This document shows, piece by piece, positions 26,396 to 35,410 of a stretch of 64,000 nucleotides of DNA. Position numbers and translations under genes: made by a program. Within the stretch, counting starts at the first letter, position 1. Each line of letters opens with the position of its first letter. The DNA lies in contig NZ_CP095397.1 in NCBI RefSeq assembly GCF_023008545.1, forward strand, positions 496,001 to 560,000, written 5' to 3'. This DNA is from Natribaculum luteum. GTDB taxonomy: Archaea; Halobacteriota; Halobacteria; Halobacteriales; Natrialbaceae. Under the pieces are notes generated by a model, which searched no databases, was not told the DNA's origin, and saw only the letters and a list, made by a program, of their open reading frames with translations.

Positions 26396-27546
26396 CAGAG
26401 GTCGAACGTCGCGGCCGCAGTCTCCATGTCCTTGTCGCCACGTCCCGAGAGGTTCACCAGGATGGTATCGTGTTCGCCGTCGTCGGCCAGCTGGAGGGCG
26501 CGTGCCACCCCGTGGCTCGACTCGAGGGCCGGAATGATTCCCTCGGTCTCGCTCAACTCCCTGAACGCGGCGAGGGCCTCGTCGTCGGTGATGCCAGTGT
26601 ACTCACAGCGACCCACTGCCTGGAACATGGCGTGTTCGGGACCGACGCCGGGGTAGTCCAGCCCTGCGGAGACGGAGTGGACCTCGACGTCCTCGTCGAT
26701 CACGCGCGTTTTCATCCCGTGGAGAACCTCGTCGTCACCGCTCGAAAGCGGGGCGGCGTGGCGCTTCGAGTCTGCGCCCTCGCCGCCGCCTTCGGCACCG
26801 TAGAAGGCGACGTCGTCGTCGCGGAACGCGTGGAAGAGCCCGATCGCGTTCGAGCCACCGCCGACGCAGGCGACCGCTGCGTCCGGCAGTTCGCCCGTCC
26901 GCTCTATCATCTGCTCGCGGGCTTCCTCGCCGATGACCGACTGGAAGTCACGGACCATCCGCGGGAACGGGTCGGGACCGACGACGCTGCCGACGAGGTA
27001 GTGGGTGTCCTCAACGTTCTCGGCGAAGTCCTCGAGTGCGGCGTCGACGGCGTCGGCGAGGCCGGCGTCACCGCGAGTGACCTCGTTGACGTCGGCACCC
27101 ATCAGCCGCATCCGGAAGACGTTCATCTCCTGGCGCTCGACGTCTTTTTTCCCCATGTAGATCTCCGTCTCGAGGTCGAGCAACGCGCCGACCATCGCGG
27201 TCGCGACGCCGTGTTGGCCCGCGCCCGTCTCGGCGATCAGCCGCTCGCGACCCGCCTTCTTCGCGAGCAGGCCCTGCCCGAGCACGTTGTTGATCTTGTG
27301 TGCGCCGCCGTGGAGCAGATCCTCGCGTTTGAGGTAGATGTCGACCCCGTACCGTTCGCTCAGGTTGCGAGCGTAGTAGATCGGCGTCGGCCGGCCGGCG
27401 AACTCCTCGAGGAGGTCGCGAAGCTCCGTCTGGAACTCGTCGGTCGCGCTCACGTCGTCGTACGCGTCGGCGAGTTGCTCGAGAGGTTCGAGCAGCGGTT
27501 CGGGAACGTGCCGTCCCCCGTAGCCTTCGAAGTCGCCCTGGGACAT
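26395..27546 (-). CDS. trpB: Tryptophan synthase beta chain (unlinked to trpA)
   Basis: A 383-residue PLP enzyme of the TrpB1 type that joins indole and serine to make tryptophan. The PLP lysine is Lys84 in GGAHKINN, the catalytic glutamate is Glu106 in AETGAGQHG, and the glycine-rich phosphate loop is GGGSNAIG. The usual HTGAHKIN reads HGGAHKIN here. No trpA, trpC or other trp gene is nearby, although TrpB1 normally works with TrpA. It may be a second copy or a solo serine/indole enzyme. A TATA box 26-34 bases before the ATG implies a leaderless transcript. Its stop codon touches an 82-bp repeat. Confidence 0.9.
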   Translation of the reverse strand: MSQGDFEGYGGRHVPEPLLEPLEQLADAYDDVSATDEFQTELRDLLEEFAGRPTPIYYARNLSERYGVDIYLKREDLLHGGAHKINNVLGQGLLAKKAGRERLIAETGAGQHGVATAMVGALLDLETEIYMGKKDVERQEMNVFRMRLMGADVNEVTRGDAGLADAVDAALEDFAENVEDTHYLVGSVVGPDPFPRMVRDFQSVIGEEAREQMIERTGELPDAAVACVGGGSNAIGLFHAFRDDDVAFYGAEGGGEGADSKRHAAPLSSGDDEVLHGMKTRVIDEDVEVHSVSAGLDYPGVGPEHAMFQAVGRCEYTGITDDEALAAFRELSETEGIIPALESSHGVARALQLADDGEHDTILVNLSGRGDKDMETAAATFDL

Positions 27547-27571
27547 GTCTACACCACCGTTGCCGTGCTGG

Positions 27572-27580
27572 GTAAAAATA
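27572..27580 (-). promoter_or_regulatory. TATA box of trpB
   Basis: On the minus strand TATTTTTAC is centred about 30 bases before the trpB ATG, so transcription should start at or very near the start codon. No attenuator or leader peptide of the bacterial trp type fits in this space. Confidence 0.55.
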
Positions 27581-27797
27581 CGTTCGGAGATGGACAGCGA
27601 TATCCACTCGCGTCACCCTCCGGACGTCGCTGTACCGTCTCGGATCTCGGCCGGCCGCTCGAGATCGGCCGTGAGACCGAACGTCGACTCGAGCGAACCT
27701 GCCCTCTGCAATATTAGGTGCCTATTATGTGCATCCATGTATATCATATGTTTAGCGAAAATACTTATGTGATGGTCCGTCCGAGATAGCGGTACCG

Positions 27798-27980
27798 ATG
27801 TCCGTGAATACGACCACGAACTGGGCTGATCCGGCGACCTGTCCCTTCTGCGGTGGCGACTTACCCGATCCCGGCGCTGGCTTCGTCGACCACCTCGGCG
27901 AGAGTCCCGACTGCGAGTCGGGCTTCGAGATCTGGCGGGAGAACGTCGCCGGCGACGTCGCCGGCGAGTGGAGCGGATAA
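27798..27980 (+). CDS. Small zinc-finger protein (DUF7501-like)
   Basis: A 60-residue acidic protein with a CPFCGG knuckle at residues 15-20, His32 and Cys39 spaced to complete a single zinc site, and a FEIWRENVAGDVAGEW tail. It resembles the DUF7501 family of haloarchaeal micro-proteins. The AT-rich region upstream (27700-27775) contains GAAAATACTTA about 35 bases before the ATG, fitting a short-leader promoter. Function is unknown; many such haloarchaeal zinc micro-proteins are regulators or adaptors. Confidence 0.8.
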   Translation: MSVNTTTNWADPATCPFCGGDLPDPGAGFVDHLGESPDCESGFEIWRENVAGDVAGEWSG

Positions 27981-28444
27981 CGCCGGCTGAAGCCGACCTC
28001 GAGTGTGTCGCCGCCACCTCCTCCATCGAGCGGTCCGTGTGTTACGGAGTCGCCTTCTGAACTCGCCATCAACACCTTCGATACTGTGTACTAAGTTATT
28101 CCGTACCACGAACCACAGCGGACGCGTCCAACGGCCCGTGACACACCCTGACATATGTCTCAGTTCAAGTCAGGCTCGCCCGCCTATCGCGACAACGCGC
28201 ACAAACCACGTCGACACACTCGTCGGGAAGCGCATGGTCGAGAAGCAGTGTTTCGACCTCGAGCGTTCGAGTTGATTCGACGCCACGTTCGACGAGACAC
28301 CCGTCGGCGTTCTCGAGCGTCGTGCTCTCGATCTCGACTGGGGTCGAAAGTCTTCTCGGGCCGTGCTAGCTCGGGCGTATCTGGCGGATACGACAATGTA
28401 CGTTGCCAAAAACAATTACTGAATACTATGTGGCGAGAGGTTGT
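27981..28444. other. Gene-poor stretch, possible decayed sequence
   Basis: These 464 bases contain only short shadow frames. Composition is less GC-rich at codon-like third positions than the flanks, and fragments such as the one beginning at the ATG at 28155 (MSQFKSGSPAYRD..) are not recognisable as a family. AT-rich sequence at 28405-28435 (CAAAAACAATTACTGAATAC) probably holds the promoter of the aldolase-like gene at 28445. I see no inverted repeats or transposase remnants that I could name. Confidence 0.35.
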
Positions 28445-29332
28445 ATGGTAGACAATACCGAGCAGACGAGTACTGCGCCGTCAGCCACGAGACGGCGGTA
28501 CATGAAGGCGACGGGTGCCGTTGCCGTGGGGGCACTCGCCTCCAGTGCGGTCGCAGCCGACGGGCGAACCGATCCGAGCACCTTTTCCGACGAGTTTCTC
28601 GAGGCGGTCGAGAACGGAGAGCCGGTGTACGGCGTCTCCGCGTCCCTGGCGGGGATGGATCCCGTGACCGTCACCTCGCACGTGGACACCGACTGGATCT
28701 GGATCGACACCGAGCACGCAGCGTACGACGTTCGAGAAGTGCGAGAGATGATGAGCGTCATTCCAGAGGATACCGCCGGGATCACGCGCGTTCCGGGCGC
28801 CCATCCGAAGGAAGTCGAGCGCGTGCTGGACGCTGGATCGGACGGCGTCATCGTTCCCAAGCTTCGGACAGTCGAGGAGGTCGAGGAGTTCGTCGCCAGC
28901 GCCTACTATCCACCGAAAGGAGACCGGGGCGTCGCCGGTTCTCCGGCCAGCACGTTCGGTCTCGAGTTCGACGAGGAGTACATGCAAACGGCGAACGAGA
29001 ACGTCTTCGTCGTCATCCAGGTCGAAACAGCGGAACTCGTCGACAACATCGATCGCGTCGCACAAATCGAGGGCATCGACTCGCTGCTCATCGGTCCAGC
29101 GGACCTCTCCTCGCAGCTCGGCGATCCGCTCAACACCGACACGGCGGAGTTCCAGCGGGCAGTCGATCGGGTTCGCCGAGCAGCAGAACGTAACGACATC
29201 GCGCCGGGATACTGGATCGGGCTGGACGACGCCGAGCCGTTCGTCGAGGAGGGCTGGCAGGTCCTCTCGCTCGGCAGCGATGCGGCGCTACTCGCCCAGG
29301 CCGTCCAGGAGCGGATCGACGACTCTCCATGA
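28445..29332 (+). CDS. HpcH/HpaI aldolase-family protein with Tat signal
   Basis: A 295-residue protein of the HpcH/HpaI class II aldolase family, which splits 4-hydroxy-2-oxoacids. The family residues are present: IDTEHAAYD near residue 80, the substrate arginine in ITRVPG, VPKLRT, the metal-binding Glu in QVET, and the Asp in IGPADLS. Unusually, residues 16-36 form a twin-arginine signal (TRRRYMKATG followed by an alanine-rich helix), so the protein is probably exported or lipid-free secreted. Cytoplasmic relatives lack this. It lies beside a tRNA with a duplicated 3' end. The substrate outside the cell is unknown. Confidence 0.85.
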   Translation: MVDNTEQTSTAPSATRRRYMKATGAVAVGALASSAVAADGRTDPSTFSDEFLEAVENGEPVYGVSASLAGMDPVTVTSHVDTDWIWIDTEHAAYDVREVREMMSVIPEDTAGITRVPGAHPKEVERVLDAGSDGVIVPKLRTVEEVEEFVASAYYPPKGDRGVAGSPASTFGLEFDEEYMQTANENVFVVIQVETAELVDNIDRVAQIEGIDSLLIGPADLSSQLGDPLNTDTAEFQRAVDRVRRAAERNDIAPGYWIGLDDAEPFVEEGWQVLSLGSDAALLAQAVQERIDDSP

Positions 29333-29371
29333 GCGAATAGCTCGAAATATGAAAACCACGTGAAGAAGCGT

Positions 29372-29392
29372 ACTCGCCGGGATTTGAACCCG
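29372..29392 (-). repeat. Duplicated tRNA-Ala 3' end (possible att site)
   Basis: ACTCGCCGGGATTTGAACCCG is an exact 21-base copy of 29408-29428, the T-arm and acceptor 3' half of the neighbouring tRNA-Ala gene, offset by 36 bases. Archaeal integrases use tRNA 3' ends as attachment sites and leave such duplications. Here the two copies are nearly adjacent, so any element has gone, or this is only a partial tRNA duplication. Confidence 0.75.
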
Positions 29393-29404
29393 AAGCAAGA
29401 ATCA

Positions 29405-29476
29405 TGGACTCGCCGGGATTTGAACCCGGGGCCTCTTCCTTGCGAAGGAAGCGATCTGCCGCTGATCTACGAGCCC
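29405..29476 (-). tRNA. tRNA-Ala(CGC)
   Basis: The minus strand folds into a complete cloverleaf. The acceptor is GGGCTCG with CGAGTCC plus discriminator A, and the D-arm is GATC-AGCGGCA-GATC. The anticodon arm is CTTCC-TTCGCAA-GGAAG with anticodon CGC, which reads alanine codon GCG, and the T-arm is CCGGG-TTCAAAT-CCCGG. The CCA end is not encoded and there is no intron. TACAAATA about 25-30 bases upstream (near 29505) may be its TATA box. GCG is a frequent codon in this GC-rich genome. Confidence 0.95.
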
Positions 29477-29575
29477 TCGAGCATTCGTAACCGGGGTCGC
29501 TATTTGTAGCTTGTGTTTCGACAGCGGCGTGGGAGACACTCTCGCGACGAGGTCGGCGATCACGAATCCGACCGA

Positions 29576-30730
29576 TCACCGCTCCGTCGCGGCCAGCCGC
29601 CTGAGTCGGGCGATCCGATCCTCGGTCGGAGGGTGGGTCCGGAAGGAACCGGACGCGAGGTCGTCGACCGCCGGCGGGAGGACGTCCAGTGCGACGACCG
29701 CCTGTTCCCACTTCCGGAGGTCCGTCGTCGGCGTCGCTCTGGCGTCCGAGAGCGTGGCGAGCGCGCTGGCGAGTGCCGCTGGCGATCCCGTAAGCGCCAC
29801 GGCGCCGGCGTCGGCGTGCCACTCCCGGCCGCGCGAGAGGATCGCGACGCCGAACTGGCCGTACGATTTCAACAGCCCGAAGACGCCGTTCCAGAACCGG
29901 TCGTCGACGTCCCGCGGGTCGTCGTCGATCCAGTCGTCGGCGATCAACACGGGGACCATCGCGGCGGACATGATCCGGCTGTCCCAGTTCGCCAGATGAC
30001 TGACCTCGTGGGCCAGGACGGCCTCGAGTTCCGCGCCCGGGAGCGCCTCGAGGAGGCCGGTCGAGACGGCGACGACGGCCGTCTCGCCGCTGCCGAGCGT
30101 GAACGATTCGGGTCGATCGGTCTCGGTGACGTACACGTCGGGCGCGGGAACGTCCGCGAGCTGTGCGAGCCGGGCGACCGTGGCCTCGAGGTCGGCGTCG
30201 AACTCCGACGCGGGGACGCTGTCGTCGACGAGTCGCTCTCGGAGGTGTCGGACTTCACGTCGCGCTCCGGACACCATCATGACGACGGTGAGAATCGCGC
30301 TGAGTCCGAACGCGAGCAGGAGTCCCGCCACCGTTTCGAGCAGGAGGACGATCGCCGCACTCCCCTCGACGACGAGGAGGTACAGACAGCCCAGCGCCCA
30401 CCCCGTGGCAAGGAGGGAGGCGGGTGTGGGCTGGAATATGTGCGTCGCGGCGGTGTAGCGGGCGATCGTCGGCCACCAGTCGACGACGAGGATCAATCCG
30501 AGCACAGCGCCGACCGCCACGAGAAACGGCGGCACGGATGCAACGTCGCTGATCGCCGGCAGCGACGCGAACCCCTCGAAGGCAGAATGCACCCATCCCC
30601 AGACGGCGAACGCGAGCACGCCCCCGAGGATGCCGACAAGCAGTGCGACGACGAGCGCGACCGTCGCGAGGATGGCGACGGCGACCACCATCCGAACCAG
30701 CAGCGAGAGATGGAGCCGATACATGTTCAT
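29576..30730 (-). CDS. M48-family membrane metalloprotease (HtpX-like)
   Basis: A 384-residue zinc protease of the M48/HtpX group. Four hydrophobic helices occupy the first 170 residues. The catalytic HEVSH motif is near residue 239, followed by a further membrane-proximal stretch and the third ligand region SRGREWHADAGAV, where Glu completes the zinc site. HtpX proteins degrade damaged membrane proteins. It starts at MNMYRL; the long upstream open frame is a shadow. The rhomboid protease gene lies upstream on the same strand, a pairing that suggests a membrane quality-control locus. Confidence 0.9.
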   Translation of the reverse strand: MNMYRLHLSLLVRMVVAVAILATVALVVALLVGILGGVLAFAVWGWVHSAFEGFASLPAISDVASVPPFLVAVGAVLGLILVVDWWPTIARYTAATHIFQPTPASLLATGWALGCLYLLVVEGSAAIVLLLETVAGLLLAFGLSAILTVVMMVSGARREVRHLRERLVDDSVPASEFDADLEATVARLAQLADVPAPDVYVTETDRPESFTLGSGETAVVAVSTGLLEALPGAELEAVLAHEVSHLANWDSRIMSAAMVPVLIADDWIDDDPRDVDDRFWNGVFGLLKSYGQFGVAILSRGREWHADAGAVALTGSPAALASALATLSDARATPTTDLRKWEQAVVALDVLPPAVDDLASGSFRTHPPTEDRIARLRRLAATER

Positions 30731-30885
30731 GCAAACTGTCCTGTTGCCGAACGTAGGTAAACGTCGGTGCAAAAACCTTCTGGAAGCGAGAATCCGACAC
30801 AGACGGAAGAGCGCCGAACGCCCACTGTCTGGGGTCGCCCAGCGTGGAACACGTCGAGATGAGTGCGATCGAGACCGTCGATCTC

Positions 30886-31494
30886 TCACGCCATCACGCT
30901 CTCGGCCGGGTGCCGCTCGTCCACCTGCAACAGTCGGGCCCGGCCCGCGACCAGCCCCAACAGGAAGCCAACGAAGTGCGCGACCAGCGCGGCTCGCGGA
31001 CTCGCCGTTGCGATCGTGACGGCGGCAGCCAGCGAGACGAAGACCAGCCAGACGAGCCAGCGCGGGACGTCGACGCTCGAGGCGATGCTTTCGGCGACGG
31101 GATTCACTACGAGGAGATAGCCAAGGAGTGCGAAGACGGCACCGCTCGAGCCGAGGACGGCGGCCCCGTACCCGAAGAAACCCGTCACCCAGACCTGCGT
31201 GACGCCCGCGATCGCTCCAGTGACGAGGAAGAAAGTGTGAAACCGGAGTCGGGTGGTCGCGCGGGCGACGGGCCATCCGAACAGCACGAGTGCGACGCTA
31301 TTGGACAGCAGGTGTGCGAGGCCGGCGTGTGCGTAGACGCTGGTGGCGATCGTCCACGGGTGTTGCGAGAGCGGCGTCGAGAGGACGAACAGACTGGCGA
31401 CCACGCCGAGCACGCCGGCGACGCTCTGGACGATCGCGACGAGCAAGAATACGACGAGCGTCTCTTCGATTGGACTTCCCGACGAACGCGACAT
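30886..31494 (-). CDS. Rhomboid-family intramembrane serine protease
   Basis: A 202-residue polytopic protein with six hydrophobic helices. The rhomboid signature is intact: HLLSNS (the HxxxN on helix 2), the catalytic serine in LGSSGAVFALLG on helix 4, and the catalytic histidine in AHFVGFLLG on helix 6. It cleaves transmembrane segments within the bilayer. Haloarchaeal rhomboids have been linked to surface glycoprotein processing, but the substrate here is unknown. It precedes the M48 protease gene by 155 bases on the same strand. Confidence 0.92.
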   Translation of the reverse strand: MSRSSGSPIEETLVVFLLVAIVQSVAGVLGVVASLFVLSTPLSQHPWTIATSVYAHAGLAHLLSNSVALVLFGWPVARATTRLRFHTFFLVTGAIAGVTQVWVTGFFGYGAAVLGSSGAVFALLGYLLVVNPVAESIASSVDVPRWLVWLVFVSLAAAVTIATASPRAALVAHFVGFLLGLVAGRARLLQVDERHPAESVMA

Positions 31495-31607
31495 GTCAGT
31501 CAGTACGTCGGGTAGCTACAAAAGCACTCAGGAGACCAGCAGCTATTCGGTCCGGCGCAATCGGTTCCAGTAGCGAGTGGAACTGCGCGAGAGGTAACCG
31601 ATCGCGA

Positions 31608-31916
31608 TCAGTCTTCGAGGACGATCTCGATCGAGACGTCGTTGGGCACCTGGATGCGCATGAGCTGTCGGAGTGCGCGTTCGTCGGCGTCCAGGTCGAT
31701 CAGGCGCTTGTGGACGCGCATCTCCCAGTGCTCCCACGTCGCGGTACCCTCGCCGTCGGGCGACTTGCGCGTCGGAACCTCGAGCGTCTTCGTGGGCAGC
31801 GGGATCGGCCCACTGAGGTTGACGCCGGTGTTGTTCGCGATCTCGCGGACGTCGTCACAGATGTCGTCCAGATCTTCGGGACTCGTGCCCGCGAGTCGAA
31901 CGCGTGCTTGCTGCAT
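31608..31916 (-). CDS. rps10: 30S ribosomal protein S10
   Basis: A 102-residue S10 (uS10) with the typical archaeal opening [16 protein letters not shown], the exposed loop [20 protein letters not shown], and the [15 protein letters not shown] segment that packs into the 30S head. The gene starts immediately after the aEF-1alpha stop codon (adjacent bases), the standard archaeal tuf-rps10 arrangement, so both are on one transcript. Confidence 0.98.
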   Translation of the reverse strand: MQQARVRLAGTSPEDLDDICDDVREIANNTGVNLSGPIPLPTKTLEVPTRKSPDGEGTATWEHWEMRVHKRLIDLDADERALRQLMRIQVPNDVSIEIVLED

Positions 31917-33185
31917 TTATTTCTCGTTGACGTCGAGGACCTTCCCGGCTGCGATGGTCTGGCCCATGTCGCGGATGGCGAAGCTCCCGAGTTCGGGGAT
32001 CTCGCTCGAGGGTTCGATGCTGAGGGGCTTCTGTGGTCGGATGGTGACCACAGCAGCGTCACCCGACTGGATGAAGTCGGGGTTCTCCTCGGCGACTTCG
32101 CCGCTCGAGGGGTCCATCTTCTTGTCGATGGATTCGATCGTACACGCGACCTGCGCCGTGTGGGCGTGGAAGACCGGCGTGTACCCTGCGGTGATGACCG
32201 AGGGGTGCTGCATGACGACGATCTGCGCCTGGAACGTCTCGGCGACGCTTGGCGGCTCGTCGGCGGGGCCACAGACGTCACCGCGGCGGATGTCGTCCTT
32301 GCCGATGCCGCGGACGTTGAATCCGACGTTGTCACCGGGCTCGGCCTTGGGCACTTCCTCGTGGTGCATCTCGATCGTCTTGACTTCGCCGCCCACGTCG
32401 CTGGGCTGGAAGGAGACGTTGTCGCCGGTGTTCATGACACCGGTCTCGATCCGTCCGACGGGGACGGTACCGATACCCGAGATGGTGTAAACGTCCTGGA
32501 TCGGGAGGCGCAGCGGCGCGTCCGTCGGCGGCTCCGGCTCGGGCAGCGCGTTCAGGGCCTCGAGCAGGATTTCGCCGTCGTACCACGACGTGTTGTCGCT
32601 TTCCTCGGCGATGTTGTCGCCTTCGAACGCCGAGATCGGGATGAACGAGGCGTCGTCGGTGTTGAACTGGACCTGCTTGAGCAGCTGCTCGACCTCGTCG
32701 ACGACCTGGTTGTAGTCGTCTTCGGAGTAGTCGACGACGTCCATCTTGTTGATGCCGATGATGAGCTCGTCGATACCCAGGGTGCGGGCCAGGAAGACGT
32801 GCTCCTGGGTCTGGGGTGCGACGCCGTCGTCTGCGGCGACGACGAGGACGGCGTTGTCCGCCTGCGAGGCACCGGTGATCATGTTCTTGACGAAGTCACG
32901 GTGGCCCGGACAGTCGACGATGGTGAAGTAGTACTCGTCGGTGTCGAACTCCTGGTGGGCGATGTCGATGGTGACACCACGCTCTCGCTCCTCGGCGAGG
33001 TTGTCCATCACGTAGGCGAACTCGAAGCCGCCTTTGCCCTTCTCTTCTGCTTCTTCGCGGTGCTGTTCGATGACGTGCTCGGGTACGCTCCCCGTCTCGT
33101 AGAGGAGTCGCCCGACCAGCGTACTCTTCCCGTGGTCAACGTGGCCGATGATGGCCAGGTTCTGGTGCGGTTTGTCTTCGCTCAT
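31917..33185 (-). CDS. tuf: Translation elongation factor aEF-1alpha
   Basis: A 422-residue GTPase that delivers aminoacyl-tRNA to the ribosome. G1 is GHVDHGKST at residues 14-22, the G2 region contains [10 protein letters not shown]3 is DCPGHRDF, G4 is NKMD, and two beta-barrel domains follow, ending with [18 protein letters not shown]. Length matches other haloarchaeal EF-1alpha proteins. It stands directly before rps10 and 206 bases after homoserine dehydrogenase on the same strand. Confidence 0.98.
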   Translation of the reverse strand: MSEDKPHQNLAIIGHVDHGKSTLVGRLLYETGSVPEHVIEQHREEAEEKGKGGFEFAYVMDNLAEERERGVTIDIAHQEFDTDEYYFTIVDCPGHRDFVKNMITGASQADNAVLVVAADDGVAPQTQEHVFLARTLGIDELIIGINKMDVVDYSEDDYNQVVDEVEQLLKQVQFNTDDASFIPISAFEGDNIAEESDNTSWYDGEILLEALNALPEPEPPTDAPLRLPIQDVYTISGIGTVPVGRIETGVMNTGDNVSFQPSDVGGEVKTIEMHHEEVPKAEPGDNVGFNVRGIGKDDIRRGDVCGPADEPPSVAETFQAQIVVMQHPSVITAGYTPVFHAHTAQVACTIESIDKKMDPSSGEVAEENPDFIQSGDAAVVTIRPQKPLSIEPSSEIPELGSFAIRDMGQTIAAGKVLDVNEK

Positions 33186-33391
33186 TGTTGTAGCTCACGC
33201 GCAGAGGCGCTTATATCGGTCTCTTTTGCCCGTTGCGGTTAAAACCATTTCGAAACCGGGTTCAGGGTCCCCCGACGCCCTCTTGCGGTTTGTGTCACGT
33301 CCACACGGGTCTCGCCGGTCGACGCCGTCGGTCCGAGAGCCACGACTGTCCGGTCGGCGAGAACGTCTCGAGAACGGTGTCGAATCGCCGG

Positions 33392-34339
33392 TCAGAGCGG
33401 CGGCAGTCGGCCGACGTCGGACAGCACCGCAGTCGCCGTCTCGGGGCCGCCAGCACCGCGTCCGCTGTTGTGGAGGCTGCCGGCGTGGCGGGTCTCGATC
33501 TGGACGATGTTTCGGGTTCCGGTCACGGCGAGCGCGCCGTTTTCCGGCACCAGACGGGGACCGACGCGCACTCCATCGCGCGTGGCCTCGCCGATGAGCC
33601 GGATCGTCCGGCCGTCCTCGGCGGCGAGTTCGAGCGCGCTGCCGGGGACGTTCTGGATGCCGGTGACGTCCGCGTCCTCGAGGCTGAAGCCGCCGTCTGC
33701 GAGCACGTTCGCGAGGATGACGAACTTGAGCGCGGCGTCGGTGCCATCGACGTCGAACGTCGGGTCGGCTTCCGCGACGCCCAGGTCCTGGGCCTCGCTG
33801 AGGACGTGTTCGTAGTCGAGGCCTTCGGCGGCCATCCGCGTGAGGATGAAGTTCGCGGTGCCGTTCAACACGCCGCGGACGGCTGTCACGGCTTCCGGCG
33901 TGCTGTCTTCGATCGTCGAGAGGATGGGGATCGCCCCGCCGACGGTCGCCTCGAACCGAATCGAGCCCGCGCTCTCGCGCTCGAGGTCGCGCAACTCTTC
34001 GTACCGCTCTGCGACGGGTCCCTTGTTCGCGAGGACGGCGTGGCGGTCGTCCTCGAGCGCCCGCCGGACGTGTGAGAAGCCGGGTTCGGCGTCGCCGAGC
34101 GTCGTCGGGGTGGCCTCGACGAGGACGTCGTAGTCGGTCTCGAAGAGCTCCTCCGGCGTCGCGCTCCCGAGTGCGTCCCCCGCGTCCTTGCGCTCGAGTG
34201 CGCTCGAGACGTCGATCCCGTCCGCGTCGACGGTGGCGTGTCGCGAGTCCGCGAGGGCGACGACCTCGTGGCCGTACTCGCCCGCGAGTTCGGCGACCGA
34301 TCGGCCGACTGCGCCGGCACCGAGAACGGCGAGCCGCAT
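33392..34339 (-). CDS. hom: Homoserine dehydrogenase
   Basis: A 315-residue oxidoreductase that makes homoserine from aspartate semialdehyde for threonine and methionine synthesis. The Rossmann loop GAGAVG (7-12), the NKGPVA active-site stretch, GTANFILTRM, and the EAQDLGVAEADPTFDVDGTDAALK block with the catalytic Lys and Asp are all present. It lacks the C-terminal ACT domain of longer bacterial enzymes. The gene just upstream encodes two ACT-like domains and overlaps it (TGATG, one base), so feedback regulation is probably supplied by that separate subunit. Confidence 0.95.
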   Translation of the reverse strand: MRLAVLGAGAVGRSVAELAGEYGHEVVALADSRHATVDADGIDVSSALERKDAGDALGSATPEELFETDYDVLVEATPTTLGDAEPGFSHVRRALEDDRHAVLANKGPVAERYEELRDLERESAGSIRFEATVGGAIPILSTIEDSTPEAVTAVRGVLNGTANFILTRMAAEGLDYEHVLSEAQDLGVAEADPTFDVDGTDAALKFVILANVLADGGFSLEDADVTGIQNVPGSALELAAEDGRTIRLIGEATRDGVRVGPRLVPENGALAVTGTRNIVQIETRHAGSLHNSGRGAGGPETATAVLSDVGRLPPL

Positions 34340-34890
34340 CAGGCATCACCTCCCGGCAGGGGTTCGACGACGGAGAGGTCGCGTTCGTCGGCGATCGATC
34401 GGACGGCCGCGATGGCGTCCTCGACGCGCCCGGAGTCGACGGCGAGACGGAGTCGCGCACTCGAGACGGCGTCGATGCCATCGGGTGCGGCAAGCGAGAG
34501 GTCGACGACGGCCGCGGCCGCATCGGCTTCGATCGCCTCGAGGGTCTCCGAGAGGTCGGTCTCGACCAGGTGGCCGACGAGGACGACGCTGACCTCCTCG
34601 CCGTAGCGTTCCGCGCCGGCCTGGATCACGTTGACGCCGGCGTCGCGGAGGCCGTCGACCACGGCGTCGAACCGGTCGGGGGGACACTCGAGGTCGACCT
34701 CGACGGGGATGTGCCCCCGCGGTGTGATGTTGCCGCGTTCGTGGTGGATACTCAGGAGATTCCCTCCGTTGTCGGCGATTGGTGCGAGCGCCCGGAGCAA
34801 CTCTCCGGGTTCGTCGACGAGCTCGAGTCGAACGGTGTAGGCACGGATGCCACCGTCCGTCTCCGGCTCGTCGTCTATTTCCTCACCCAT
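34339..34890 (-). CDS. ACT-domain regulatory protein partnered with homoserine dehydrogenase
   Basis: A 183-residue protein with an ACT domain at about 18-95 (YTVRLELVDEPGELLRALAP with the Gly-rich turn) and a second regulatory domain behind it. ACT domains bind amino acids. Its stop and the hom start share one base, showing tight coupling. This suggests an amino-acid-sensing subunit for homoserine dehydrogenase, the role that a fused ACT domain plays in many bacteria. The start at 34890 (MGEEID) is preferred over the longer frame. Confidence 0.85.
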   Translation of the reverse strand: MGEEIDDEPETDGGIRAYTVRLELVDEPGELLRALAPIADNGGNLLSIHHERGNITPRGHIPVEVDLECPPDRFDAVVDGLRDAGVNVIQAGAERYGEEVSVVLVGHLVETDLSETLEAIEADAAAAVVDLSLAAPDGIDAVSSARLRLAVDSGRVEDAIAAVRSIADERDLSVVEPLPGGDA

Positions 34891-34997
34891 CACCGACACC
34901 TCCGAACTGCGGGCGTCCACACGTCATGATGTACGAGTGTGGGATTGGCGCGTAAAAACATATAGGCGTTCCCAAAACTGGCCACGCTCGGTCGCCC

Positions 34998-35366
34998 CTA
35001 GAAGTGATCCTCGCCCGGATTCGACGAGCCCCAGTCGCCGCGGCCGCCCTCGGTACGATCGATGCCCATGATCGACTCGGGCTGGTCGGGACCGCCGAGT
35101 TCTTCGCGCGCGTCGGGGACGCGAACCGTGACGGCATCGATCTCGGGCCACTTGAGCAGTTCGGCCTCGATGTTGCCCGTCGTGACGTCGCTGATCGAAC
35201 AGCCGCGACAGCCACCGCCGAGTTCGACGACGACCTCGCCGGTCTCCGGGTCCGCCTCGCGAACGGCGCTGGTGCCGCCGTGCATCTGGATGATGGGCAT
35301 CTCGCGAGCGAGCCAGCGCTCGACGCGGTCTTTCAGCGGCGCGTCGTCCCCCTCGAGTTCGGTCAT
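34998..35366 (-). CDS. NifU-like (NFU) iron-sulfur scaffold protein
   Basis: A 122-residue protein with an NFU domain whose GGGCRGCSIS motif carries Cys53 and Cys56, the CxxC that holds a transferable [4Fe-4S] cluster at a dimer interface. It probably passes clusters to apo-proteins. A 35-residue acidic tail (GGPDQPESIMGIDR..) follows the domain, as in other haloarchaeal homologues. It starts at MTELEGD; upstream residues in the open frame are basic and unlikely. It lies 107 bases upstream of no partner gene; SUF genes are not nearby. Confidence 0.9.
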   Translation of the reverse strand: MTELEGDDAPLKDRVERWLAREMPIIQMHGGTSAVREADPETGEVVVELGGGCRGCSISDVTTGNIEAELLKWPEIDAVTVRVPDAREELGGPDQPESIMGIDRTEGGRGDWGSSNPGEDHF

Positions 35367-35410
35367 CGTCCGCCCTAGGGAGTCGACGCGGGAATAGTTT
35401 CGGTTCCCGT

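Noticed and set aside
29372-29404. A second tRNA gene
   Set aside because: Only the T-arm and acceptor 3' side are present; there is no D-arm or anticodon arm.
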